64,000 bases of DNA from Crotophaga sulcirostris. Lineage: Eukaryota > Chordata > Aves > Cuculiformes > Crotophagidae. The stretch spans positions 1,524,479 through 1,588,478 of the forward strand of contig VYZB01000173.1 of NCBI GenBank assembly GCA_013397455.1, in the 5' to 3' direction. The position numbers and the translations under genes were made by a program. Shown here one piece after another: positions 41,401 to 53,400 of this stretch. Numbering within the stretch: position 1 is the stretch's first letter; every line of letters starts with the position of its first letter. Under the pieces are notes generated by a model that did not search any database, was not told the DNA's origin, and saw only the letters and a list, made by a program, of their open reading frames with translations.

Positions 41401-44400
41401 CACCCCATGCCTCACCCCTATAGAAAACCCCATACCTGCTCTGCATCACTTTCAGCAGCTTCCAGACAAGCTTGGACTCTGTGGACCTTCCCAAAAGCTG
41501 AGACAGCAGCCAGAGAGCATTTTCCAACCTTTGACCATTGGCCATCACACCAAATGGCACGAAATGGGAAGCTTTTTGTCCAAGAAAGGCAGTTCCAGGG
41601 AGGAAAGCTCCCTCCAACAGGCACACATGGCTGTTGTGGGGCAAGGAGACCACCCAGCAACAATTCAAGCTGGGCTCTGCTGCCACACACAAGGTGTGGT
41701 GGAGATGCCAGTGCTGACGGCAAAGAGTTGTCCTGGTCGGGCAGGCACCTCTGGGCTGGTTGAAAGACAAGTGGCACCTGGGGGAAGAGTGCTCTCAGTG
41801 CCCATGAGAGTCAGGGAAGAAGGTTGTGAATAACACACTGTGCTGCCAGAGCTTTCCCTGTGTTCTGGGTAAGCAGCATTTTCTCCCTAAACCTGCTCCT
41901 TTCATCTGCTTGCTGCACTTGCACGGGAGTTCAGAGGAGCAAGTTCATGGCCGTGAACTGCTCCCATGAGCACTCCCTGCAACCTCTCCTTCGTGAGCAG
42001 CTGTTTGGCACCAGTGGAGAGGAGGAATCTGGAGCTGGTGCACCCAAAGGGGATGAAGCCCAAGGAGGTTCTCCATCCCCCGTCTGGGACAATGGACTTC
42101 ACCCCATCAGCATCAGCTTGTGCATGGCATTAACCACCCATGCAAGCAATACGTCCCCTTCCTCCACACATCTGCTCCATCCATAATCCTCGCTGTCCCT
42201 CCCCTAACGGGAAAGCAGCCAGGAAAATGAACCAAACCCCTAATTATATCCCAGCAGCTCCCCAGTGTCCTGGTGATCTGCTGCGACTTTATCGATGCGG
42301 TTGGAGCAGGGCTGATGAGACAAGGAGGAAAGGGCCAAGGCTGGGTGTGCTCCAAAAACCCACCCTTTCTTTCCAGCAGCAGCAGTACAACGGGTGGAAA
42401 TCCCATGCAAGTTCAGGGTGGTGCCGGGACTTGTCTAAACCCAACCTGCACTCCCACCCCCTTCGCCTCCTCTCTCCTGGGACCCTGGCACCCACAGCAA
42501 AGGAAACACTGCCAGCATCACCATACAGAGACCTGGAGGACAGCAGTGACAACTGTGGGATGCAGTAGGAGAGCAGCCCACAGCCTCATTGTGGGTCCCT
42601 AGGGCACTGTTTGGGCATAAAATCACAGAGAGTCACAGTTATGGTACCTGAGGCATCTGTGGTACGGGGCGTGCAAGAGCAAGGGGTGCAATGGCAGCAG
42701 AGATAGGGCACAGCTCTGGGGTCCATGCCAGGAAAACATGGGGAAAAGAAAAACCATTCTGGGTAGGTGGGAGCCTTCCCAGCTCTCCCTGGCCCCCACA
42801 GCTCCTCTGCCCCAGGGACAAGCTCTCCCTTAAAAGCAGAAGAGGTCACAGAGGAGCCGTGCTGCCCGCAGCAGGTGGCAGGGTGCAAGACATGTTAATG
42901 CACGCATCAGAGAAACCAGCTCCTGGATCCTGTGGGAAGGAGGTGAAGGGTGATGTTAAGCTGCTGCACATGTGATTTACCTATGGTAATTTAACTTTCA
43001 GCAAGACTGACTGGCTGTTTTATCTCGTTGCCTACTTGCAGTCAGACTTCAGTGAGTTCAGGGAAGAGTCTCTTCCACAGCTTTCAAGGGACAGGGCAAA
43101 ACACGTATTACCAAAAGCACATTCACACGCTGTTACTGGGTCCAGCATGAGAGAAAAGTAGTATTTTGCTGGCATTTTTTTTTTCTACCTTATGTATCCT
43201 GTAGCCCAGGACAACTCAATGAGCAAGACCAATTCTAAAACCTGTCAGGGAATTCTCATTTTTTTTTTCACCATAAATCTCTCAAACCAGCATTAACAAA
43301 AGGTGGAAGATTTTGGCAAAACCCCTGTATTCAGTAACTCTGAGAAAAGCCATTTAGAAAACCTCACTAAAGACCGCAGCTTGTCTCCATGCAAGTTTTA
43401 ACCTGAAAATGTCCCTTTTACAGACTCTAAACCTTATGAATAATGCATGTCCAGGATAAACCAGAAATATAATATTCACTAATGTTTCCCGTAACAGAGA
43501 AGCAAAGACTGCAAATCAGTAATTTATTAACCTTGAACCATGTTACTACTTGAACAGAGTGCACACCTCAGGTTTCTGCCCCAAAAACAGCAAGGGAAAG
43601 TTTGCTCCTGAGCCATGGCAAGAGCATGCTGAGGGCTGGCTGAGACCCCCCACTCTCATCACACCTCCAGCACAAACGTGGCTTGTCCTGGGCACTGCGA
43701 GATGCCAAGAGCAAGGCTGGGAGCTGCCACCCTCCTTCCTCCTCCTCTTTGGGGGCTGCAGCCACCCCTTCTCAGCCAAGAGGAGAGCTGCAGTGGGAAG
43801 CCCACAACCCTGTGCTTGCCCGTGGCTCTGGCTGCATTCTTATGCATTCCAAAATTTGGCCGAAGCCTCTTTTCACAGTGTCCCCCCCTCCTCCATGGCT
43901 GGACGCCTGCCTAATTGTGTATTTATTTATTTCTGCATTTTCCCAGCTTCTCGCACACTCTGGTGTGGAGAGGGGGGAAGCAGAGGCTGGCTCCCAAGGC
44001 AGACCCAAAAAATCCAGAGGGGGTGCAGCTCCACATACTCCCTGGTGGCCAGGAGGAAGCGCGGGGCCGGCCGGGAAGCGGGTGGGAGCGAGGGGCAGGA
44101 AGGGGGGACGCCTGCAGCATCGCCCACCCCCTTTGCTTTGTGCACACGCTTGGGGAAATTAAAAATAGCTGCATCCAAAGAGTGGCTGCAGGCACCACAA
44201 AGAGTGTGTTGAGCGGAGGCAGCTGCAAGCTATTTGCTGCCCCTGGTAATCAGCATCTCGGCTTGCAGAGCCCCCCCAGCCCCTTCCTCCCCTGCCAGAA
44301 GCTGCCACTGCCTTTCTCCAACCCACATATGTCATGTCAACAATCAATGCACACAGGATCTCTGCTGGAAAAAAAGGGGGAACACGCTTTGATTTTTGGA

Positions 44401-47400
44401 GCGGCTTTGTTGCCTTGTTCAATTCGTGTCCTCATCCTCCTCTCCAAGCTGCCACCAAGGGTTTTGCAGCACTGAATCCCACCAGGCAAGGCCAGGATAC
44501 TCCCTGCCACCCAGCAGAAATGGGACCCTTCGCGGGAACAGGGATGTGCCAGGCACTGGGACACTGCTGTTTCCAGGGATTCCTTTACACAACAGGAAAA
44601 GGGGTGCTATTGCCCACCCACAGTCCATAGCCCACAGCCCACTCATGGTCCTCACCAACCTCAGCTTGTGGCCTGCAAGAGGCCTTGAAAGAATTAAAAC
44701 CAACCCTATCCCCACCACCACGCGGTACAGCCAGCAGGTACAGAGCTGTGCCACAGGCAGCTCACTTCACACCCCATCCCCAAGCAACAGCAGGGCAAAA
44801 ACCCTGTTGTTTTGTAGGTTCCTTGGGTAGGTTGGTTGCTCCTATCTCTGTGGATGGGCACGGCCACGCTGGGACTGGGGGATGCCTGGGAGCCCAGTGC
44901 TGCCCTGGCTGGTGGAGAACTGGGATCAGGCACCCACCAAAGGCACTCACCTCAGCTGTCAGCGGGGACTACAGCAGAGCCCCTGCTGCCTCCACTGCAA
45001 CTACTCCACCAGAAAAAAAAGGGAAAAAAAGGAAAAGACAACTGGAGCAACAGCCTGTAGTAAATATCAGTGCCACCATCTGTCATTCACCACTGGGATA
45101 TTTGGGGCCGTTGTTGGAGTGCTATTTTGTTGGACATTTATGGCATGGTGGGACGCAGAGGACGGGCAGGTCCAAGACCACCATGTGAGGCTGAGGGTGG
45201 GAATGCCAGCTGGGATGCAGAGGGCTCATGTGAGGGTAATTGTGCGCTCAGCAATTAGCTGTGTCATTTCACTACCAGCTCTGACATCTTCACTGCTGAA
45301 TGCTGTCAGAGGTGGGTTTGATTTCTGCATTGTTTTACAGCAGATCACGATTTTCCTTTCACTGAGAGCCTGCAGCCAGGCTGGAGGCCATGAGTACAGA
45401 GCCCAGGTTTCCAGAAGTCACAAAGAAGAAATTCTAGTGGTTGCAGGCGTCTGCATCCCTCTGCCTCCTATAAACTAGATAAATGCAATTTATAATCAAG
45501 CTCGTTTCCCTTGCTGCTCTTGCACACGTCTCCTACACAAACGTCTTTGCTAGTTCTCAAGAGACGGAGGAAGAGGGAAAAAGCAGAAAGGACAGAGCCA
45601 CTTGAACCTGTTCTTGTTGCTCAGTGTAAAAGCAATTCCAGCTTTGCAGCTCGCCCTGCAGAAGACAATAGGGGTTGTGTTGTTTCCAGGAAGGAAGCAC
45701 CTGGGCCAGGTCATCAAAGCTGCTCCTTCATTAGGAGGTCGCTCTCCCATCTCCGCTTTCATCCTCTTGCCTTCTGTTAACTCCCAAACCTCCTACCACA
45801 GACTGCTTCACACCAGAGCCTCTCCCAAGAGGGTCTTTAAGGCACCAAACACCCTTCTTGGTGGGCTTGCACATGGACATCAGTATCCTCCACCCATGCT
45901 TAAGAAGATAAACATAAACAGCCAGCTAAACCCACAGTAAACCCAGGCACTTTTGGGCCCCCAGCAATGGCCCCTGGCCACGGACCCAGGTGCCAGGATT
46001 GGTGTTGGAGCCATCCCTGGAGAAGCCCTTTCCTGTTCCCTCACCCTCCACAAACCACCTTTCTGCAGCTCAGCAGTTTTATTACACTTTTCCAAACAAC
46101 ACACTAAACCAAAATAAAAGAGGTAAAATAGGAGAGAGTAGGGGGAGGGAACCATTCCTGGTCCAGCAGGACCCACCTCCAGCAGCAAGGGGTCAGATAC
46201 TTTCAGCAGACAGAAAAGGGAAGACAAACTCCCATGAAGCCACAGTTACAAGATCCCCCACACCCAACCCCTGAAAACAAAGTGACACTGGATAAGCATC
46301 AAGTGAGACATCAGTATCAGGAAGACCATGTGCATCCTCCCAACCCCTTCAAGGCTGCTTGGTCCCAGCTTCAGTGACGTCCAGGGTTCCCTATAGGATC
46401 ATGTATTTTTTCGCCCAGGAACAGTATTGAAAATTAAACACAAGTCCACCAAAGATCTCTGAGTTCTGTTGGGAACCACCAGCGTTTGTGCTGTCTCTAC
46501 ATCTCCTGCACAGCAATCACAAGGATGGGCTTTGTCCCCTCTCTCTCCCTTGCACTCTGATTTCAGGTGTCCCTCTCCTGGAGGAGAAAGGATTGTACTT
46601 CCCAAATTATTCCCAACACTTCCTTATTTCTACTGCATAATCTTTAAAATAGGTACTAACATCCCACGTGAAACCTCCCCACAGATCACCATCTACCTTG
46701 TTCCCAACCAAACCAGTTATTTCCTGGCTCTGTTGCCCACCACTGCCCATCACTCCCACCCCAGCTGGCCCACATCCTGCATCATTTCCCATCCACACTA
46801 CAACCATGAATCCAGGAGCTCCTGTATGGAGCCCTTTCCCCCATTCCATAAACTGGTGGGACTGGCAGGCGCTACCACCAGCATTCACCGAGGTGACAAA
46901 GCACCTCTGGACCATCTCAAGATGCAGCCATGCAAGGAGTCACTTTCCCCCTCCATGGGGGTTGAACCAAAAACCAGAGGAGCTGGGTAGAAAGTCCTCC
47001 TGCCGCAGGACCAAGTCAGACCCACACCCTGGAAAAAATGTGGGATGAGGGTCCTTGCCACCATCCAAGCCTGGCACAGTCGCTCCCCTCCAGCCTTTCT
47101 GCCTCAGTTCGCTTTAAATTTGAATCACGCTTTGATTCAAGCCAAAAGCTTTTTATGCTAAACAGAAACTGAAAGTCTTGAAGATCTGGCACACAGAGGC
47201 ACTGGTAAAGTTGTGTCCATGGGGGGAAACATCAGAGACAAGAGGAATGGGGGTTTGTAAAGCCTGGTGCTCCCATGGAAGAGGGGGCTGGGAGAGCTCA
47301 GAAACACTTAAATGGTGAAACGTGTGGAAAAAGTAAGGACAGAGAGGCCAGGATGTTTAAGGTTCATTTTTAATCCTTGCCAATGAATTTCAACTCTGTG

Positions 47401-50400
47401 CCAAGACTGAAGTAAACTGCTTTGATCTGAAAAGGAGGAGAAAAACACACACAGATTCTTGGCTTCTTAAAACAACATAGATGACAAAAGAGGGAACTAC
47501 GATGGAAATCAGCACGGCACAGCTCTGCTGTCAGTGACATTTTAAAATGCCTCTCTCTTCCAAATAAAGAAGATTTTGGAGGGGGGTCGATTAGGAAACA
47601 ATAATTACATGTGTCTATCACAGCATCATTGGGCACGCATCTCTCCCTCCCTCTGATCCCCCACAAGCAGCCACCAATTCTTACACCATTCTCCTTTTTT
47701 ACCCATTTATCAATTTCCGTGGCCAGACGCAGGGCCTGGGGCCACACAGGGCTCCAGATGTGACCTGGTAGCCTCCTGTGTGGTGCCAGACCTCCCACCT
47801 CTGAGCTGGCCTCTCTTCTCCTATTTATACACCCGGTCCAGGGGTCCTGGTGCTCCCCTAACCATTGCCAGATGCTGGGCTGGCCTCAATCTTCATCCCA
47901 CCCTGGTCCCATCAGCTCCTGGCTCCCTCCTGACCTTCCTCCCAGCCATCACAGGCTGGAGCAGGGATGCCTGCTCCACCGTACTGAGATTATTGTAATT
48001 ATGATCCACCTGAATTCCTGACTTAGGAGCAGGATTACCGTGCTGTGAGCTTGGATAAGGTCTGCAATGCTACCACAGAGGATGCAACCACCCAACTCAA
48101 TATGCATGAGCAAACTCTGGCATGGAGGCAGCTCACTACTGGTTTAAGCATCCTCTTAGACACATCCTCCCTCGCTGCCAAACCAGCACATCCACAAAGA
48201 AAGAAGCCAAAATTAATAGACTTGGGCAGCCACTGAAAGGATGCCTGGTGTGATGGGAGACTATCTTCAGGGAGCATGCAGCTCTTGCTGGGGACAAAGA
48301 GCTGGCACAAATACCAACCTAGTATAAATCCCAGCCCAAGGGAAGCAGCAGGATAAACTGAGGCACAGAGACCAGGCCTGGCCTACGGACATGTAATGAG
48401 CCATTACAAGCTGGGCTGGAGATCCAGACCCTCTCCTCTGACCTGCTCTAGCCATGGGGCTGGATCCGTTCCCAGGCAGCACTGAGGCCACTGCCCACCT
48501 GCAGATCCAGGGAGGGATGGGCCAGCACTCTCCATCCCTGCAAAGCCCCTCCTGCACACCCACTGCCTCTCCACTCCGTTCCCACACAGCAAGGCTCTAT
48601 TTATAGAGCCGCTAATTATAGATCGCAGCAATCAAAACAAAAGGAGGCAAAAGCTCTGTACTTGCCAATCTCTGGCTCCATCCCCTTACTCCAACACTAT
48701 TTTTGTGGCAGCTCCAATACCTCAACCAAAATCTCCAGAACCGCCCTGGCACTGTGGTGCTGCGCTGCTCTCCCACTGCAGCAGCAGTGGTTTCGCTGGG
48801 GACTGCAAAATGTTTGGCCAGGAGGATTGAGACCTTGAACATCGTGAGGCAATGTCAGAGGGTGTGGCCATCAGTACCAGTTTGGGCATCTTCCCCTGGA
48901 CAGAGCGTGCTCACCAGGCTGGCACGGGTTCCCCTTTGTCCCCTTGAGTGACTGAGCATGATCCCTCCCAGTGTGGGCAGGGTTGTGTCCCCACAGGCTG
49001 AGGACTTTATCCTCTCTAGCTTCTAGCTTCAAGTATCCTGAAGTACCAAAGGACTAAGCTCTTTAGGTGAGTATTCCACTTCCAAAACAAGTCACTGGAC
49101 AGATTTACCTTGGCTTGGATTTTTTGGCAGGTTTTATTTTCGTATTCCATGCAACAAGGAATCAGGGAATGTATTTCCTGGAAAAATCAAGGAAGTACCA
49201 TAGGACTGGGCAGCACACAGGGGCAAACACCCCTGGACACTTGCAATGCAGTGGCTCATCCCCAAGCCTGTCCCTGGCTCCCTGTCACCGTTCTTCCTGC
49301 CTTTCCTCAGCTCAACGCTAGAGTGGTTTCACCATCTCCAGCTGCTGCAGAGAAATGTCAGCCCCTGTACATCATCCGGCCCAGCCCAGAGGTTTATCAA
49401 ACCACAGGAGTGAGCCAGCGCCAAGGGGTAATCACAGTGGTTCAGCATGGGAAGGCGACCCCGAGCAATCACACAGCCTCCACATCTACCCGCGGCTGGG
49501 AGGGAGGAATTTCTGCACGTCTGAGCAGGCTCGGCTTAGCCGGGGCTCGGCAGAGCTGGGAACGGCCGCGGGCGTGCTCCCTGCAGAGGGGAAGGGGATG
49601 CACTCCACTTGGTATTCCCAGAGGCCAGGCAGGCTCTGCGTGCTGGCACAAGGCTGCGACTGCTGGCAGGAAGGGCACCCAGTGTGAAAGAGCGAGAGCC
49701 TAGGGAGTGGGTCTGCTGGCTCAGGCTGGGTCTGAGGCGATGAAGGTTTTGGAATTGGGTTGGGTTTTTGGAGAAAAAATGTGGCAGAGAAAGGACAGAT
49801 GGAAGGATGGAAGTACAGAAAGGCAGCAGAGAGTTACTTCCTGGACAGGCAATTCGTTCTGTTGCTGGGATCTTTGTTGCCGGGAGCTTGGGAGTGCTGG
49901 GATCAGGGCTCTGCTGGAGCAGAAACCTGCACTGCAACACGCATGGGTTCCCCTCAGGGACTGGCAAAAAAGCTGTGCAGGAGGTACTTCAGAGGGGTCA
50001 GAGACTGGTGGTTTAGCAGAAGAAAAACCTTCCCCCAAGGTCAAGCAGAGGACACACCACAGGACACGTTCCCACACGTGGAAGATGATGGCCCCTGCCT
50101 GTCCTTCCTCAGCCCCCTGACCCTGCTCCTATGTGGGCTGAGCAGCAACGACACCCCCCCCCCCCCCCCTTTCTCCCTGCTCTGGGACTTCTCCTCCTGT
50201 CCCAGCCCAGCCAGCGCGGTAGGGGATGCTCTGGTTGTCACAGGCTGGAAGTGGCTGGAGAAGGCTGCGCCCAACTACAGCCAGATGACATCTTTAGCAG
50301 AGCTGGTGCAAACTGCAGTGTGGATCTCACACAGTGACGTGCTCTACTGAAAGGTCAGGAAGGTATTTTTACACCATGTGTCAGACCCCCATGAGGAACA

Positions 50401-53400
50401 CAGAGCCGTGACCATCTCTTCCATCTACGGCCATGGCGAGGCTGGACCAAGCCCTCCTGCCCACCACCAGTGGGTCCTATCATACCACAAAAGCCCACGG
50501 GGGCAGTGATTCCCAGTGCCCCATCCCAGTAGTGCTCTGCTGGATCATCTGTCCCACAGGGCAAATGGGGCTGGAGGGGTGCAGGGACCCAGCAGTGGCC
50601 AAGGATGGGGTCCAGCATGGAGAAGTGCCAGCATGGTTGTACATTATGCTGCCCAGGACACCAACTCACACTGTACATCTGCATGCTCCCTTCCAGTTTG
50701 TGGGGGTTATTTTTGGTTTTCTTTTTTTCACTTTTTCTCCCTTCTCAAGGGGAAAAAGCCCAAGAAGTGCCCGGAGAACCACAGGATGTTCCCCCATCCT
50801 CTGTGCGCTCTCTGGCAATGGTCCCCTGCTGAGCCACGAGGGATGGAGGGCAGAGCACAAGGCTAGGGCACTGCCTGTTTGCTCCTGCCCAGTTGTACGC
50901 TGGTCAACCACCCCAGGTTGCAAAACAAGAAAAAAAAACTTTAAAAACTGTTTTCCAACATTCTTCCACCTTCCTTCAGATCAGGGCATCTCTCCACCAC
51001 AGCCAACCGCAAACTGCTCTCCTGTCACTGCAGGACATGAAACACTAGCCCAGTGCAGAGCCAAGTTGCTGAGACACTAAAACGTATTGAAAGCCGCCAC
51101 TGCCCCTCCCTGAGACATTTAAATTATTTAGGGCACTTGGAACAACCCCAAGAAAAAATACAAACAAACGAGCCATGAAACTCGAGCAACGCTGGCTGTG
51201 CTGCCGTGCCCCCCTGCCCACGGTGCCGTCACATCGGTGCAGGACCAGGGCGTGCTGCCCTCACAGGGAGCCTCCTCACTGCAAATGCAGGTCCCCGCAT
51301 GTCCCAGCCCACATGTGCGCACACGCTACCCTGCATCCCTGCGTGCCCAGCGCTGCAAGCCTCCTGCCCAGGCAGATCCCAGCAGGCGAGTGCCCGCTAT
51401 GCCATGCCGGCATGCTGAACCCCAGGAACCATCCTGTAGCCAGGAGTTAAAAAAAAAAAAAATCAGTAGCCCCACATCACAGCTCGCAGTGGATGGGAGG
51501 GTTTCCCCTTCCTTTCGTCTCCCCAATCTCTTCCACTGAGGGAGCAGCACGAGCAGTGTGCTGCAGTTCCAGGGCGGGCAAGCAGCACGAAGGCGTTCCA
51601 GCTGACCTACTTTCCATGGGCATCACTAGGCAGGGCCTTCTTCCCAGGCACTGCCAAAGCGATTCACCACCACCAAATCCCAGTTGGCACCAAGGAACAA
51701 AGCAGGAAGGAGGCAGGGGGGTATCCTGAAGATCACCCCCAGCACGAGATCTGTTGGCAACCAATAAGCCCCATGCCAGGTGGGATGCACACACCTCCAA
51801 AACAGCCACCATCCTTCACAGACTCTCCACCAAGCTCCCACGTAAACCCAGCCTGGCAAACCCAGAGAGCAAATCTCTTCAGCAGTTCAGCAGAGATCTC
51901 CCCAAGTCGCATACCAGGAGCATCGTCTCAGGCTCCTCTAAGGGCAGCAGAGGTGGCCCTGGCTCCACGACACGGGCAGCCCAATCCCCACAGCCTGAAC
52001 ACAGCTGTGCACTCCACCAGGCAGCACTTACCATCTCGTCGAGGGCGTAGCGCAGCAGCCCGTGCTCGTAGAGGATGAAGAACCGACGCTGCCATTTCTG
52101 CAAGAGAAGACAGCAAGGCAGGTCATGGCAGCGCCCACTGGACCTTGGGCCTCACTGGGGCACCAGAGCTGCACCAGCACAAAACCAGGGAAGAGAAAAG
52201 GCACCAAAACCCCCTCTGTGGTTGGGTACACATGACAACAGGGCATGTGTCCAGGTCTCACTGAGCATCAGACCACAAAAGTAGGACGGAACCCCCCCCC
52301 CAACACTGTGGGGATCATTCCTAAAAGGTGATGAACGTTGCAGCTGTTTGGGGTGCTGTCGGCTTCGCAAAGCAAGGTCCTGTCAGGCCATCCAGCAGGG
52401 CTCTGATGGAGGTGGGTTCACACCAGCCCACACTGCTCAATGCATCCAAAAAGTCTCATTTGGGGCTGCTTCCTCACCCCCCTCCTCTCTGCATTCATAC
52501 AGACCCTAAGCTGGCCTGGTATAACCACACAGGGGACAAAAATAACCAGAGAAAAAAAGACTCTGGCTACAGGCTGGAACTAAGACTTCTCTCCTTCTCT
52601 CCTGAGGGATGCCCACAAATCCCATTGCAGCTCTCCAAGAGGCCCAAGTCCTGCAGGACACCGGAAGGATCCCCCAGCCAAGTGAACCCAGCCCTCAGCT
52701 TCATTCTGTGCAGTCTGTTTCAGCACCCAATGCTGCACGGTGACAGACTGTCACAGTGGATGTGTCCCAGCAGTGCAACAGCTGGATTTGGATGGTGGTT
52801 GCTCCTGCCTAGGTGATTCTGCCTTACTCGGCACTGGGTTGGCACTGCTGCTCCTGCAGCTGCACAGCAAGCCAGATTGGAGAACTGATCTGGCTGGAAA
52901 ACTGCCTTATTTTTGTGTGTGCCAGGCTGATTTCAGCCAAGAGCAAAAACTGGTTGAGCAGGCTGAAATAAAAAAGGTCCTAGATTCATAGCCCCAGTGC
53001 AGCAATTCTTATCTCACTTTTCTCAGCCCTTCGGGCAAAGTCCAAGGTACCCAAGGACAAGCAAAACCAAGGATGCTGTGGGTCTCCACATGCCTCAGTG
53101 GGCAGCCTCTGCACCAGTGGGGACCCAAGTCCCGTGTTCCCACAAGGTCGGGCCAGCAAGCCCACAAGTAGTTGTGACTCCAAATAATGACCCATATACC
53201 CCAGGCTGAACTTGAAATCTAATTCTTGTTCACTCAGGAGAGGGTTTTTTATTACTAGCAGCTCTGAGAGCATTTTGGCTGCAGGACAAAGGTTCACGGA
53301 CCATTGCCATCCCTCCCACGCATGAGACAGTCCTGTCCTGGCAGCCTCAGCAGCAAGTTCCCTCAAAGAGCAGCTTGGGGACAGGCTGGGAGTTCTCGTC

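Larger units (their letters stand above)
32679..52031 (-). other. MPRIP intron 3 (19.4 kb, inside PH1)
   Basis: The longest intron in the window. It contains three CR1 fragments (34,375-34,475 minus; 34,961-35,130 plus; 40,815-41,081 plus), a perfect CArg-type SRF motif (38,856-38,865), two MEF2-type motifs (44,159-44,168 and 48,597-48,606), a C16 run (50,154-50,169) and an A-run near 51,449-51,462. No additional exon was found; its longest open frame (plus, 33,400-34,299) looks accidental. Confidence 0.88.
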
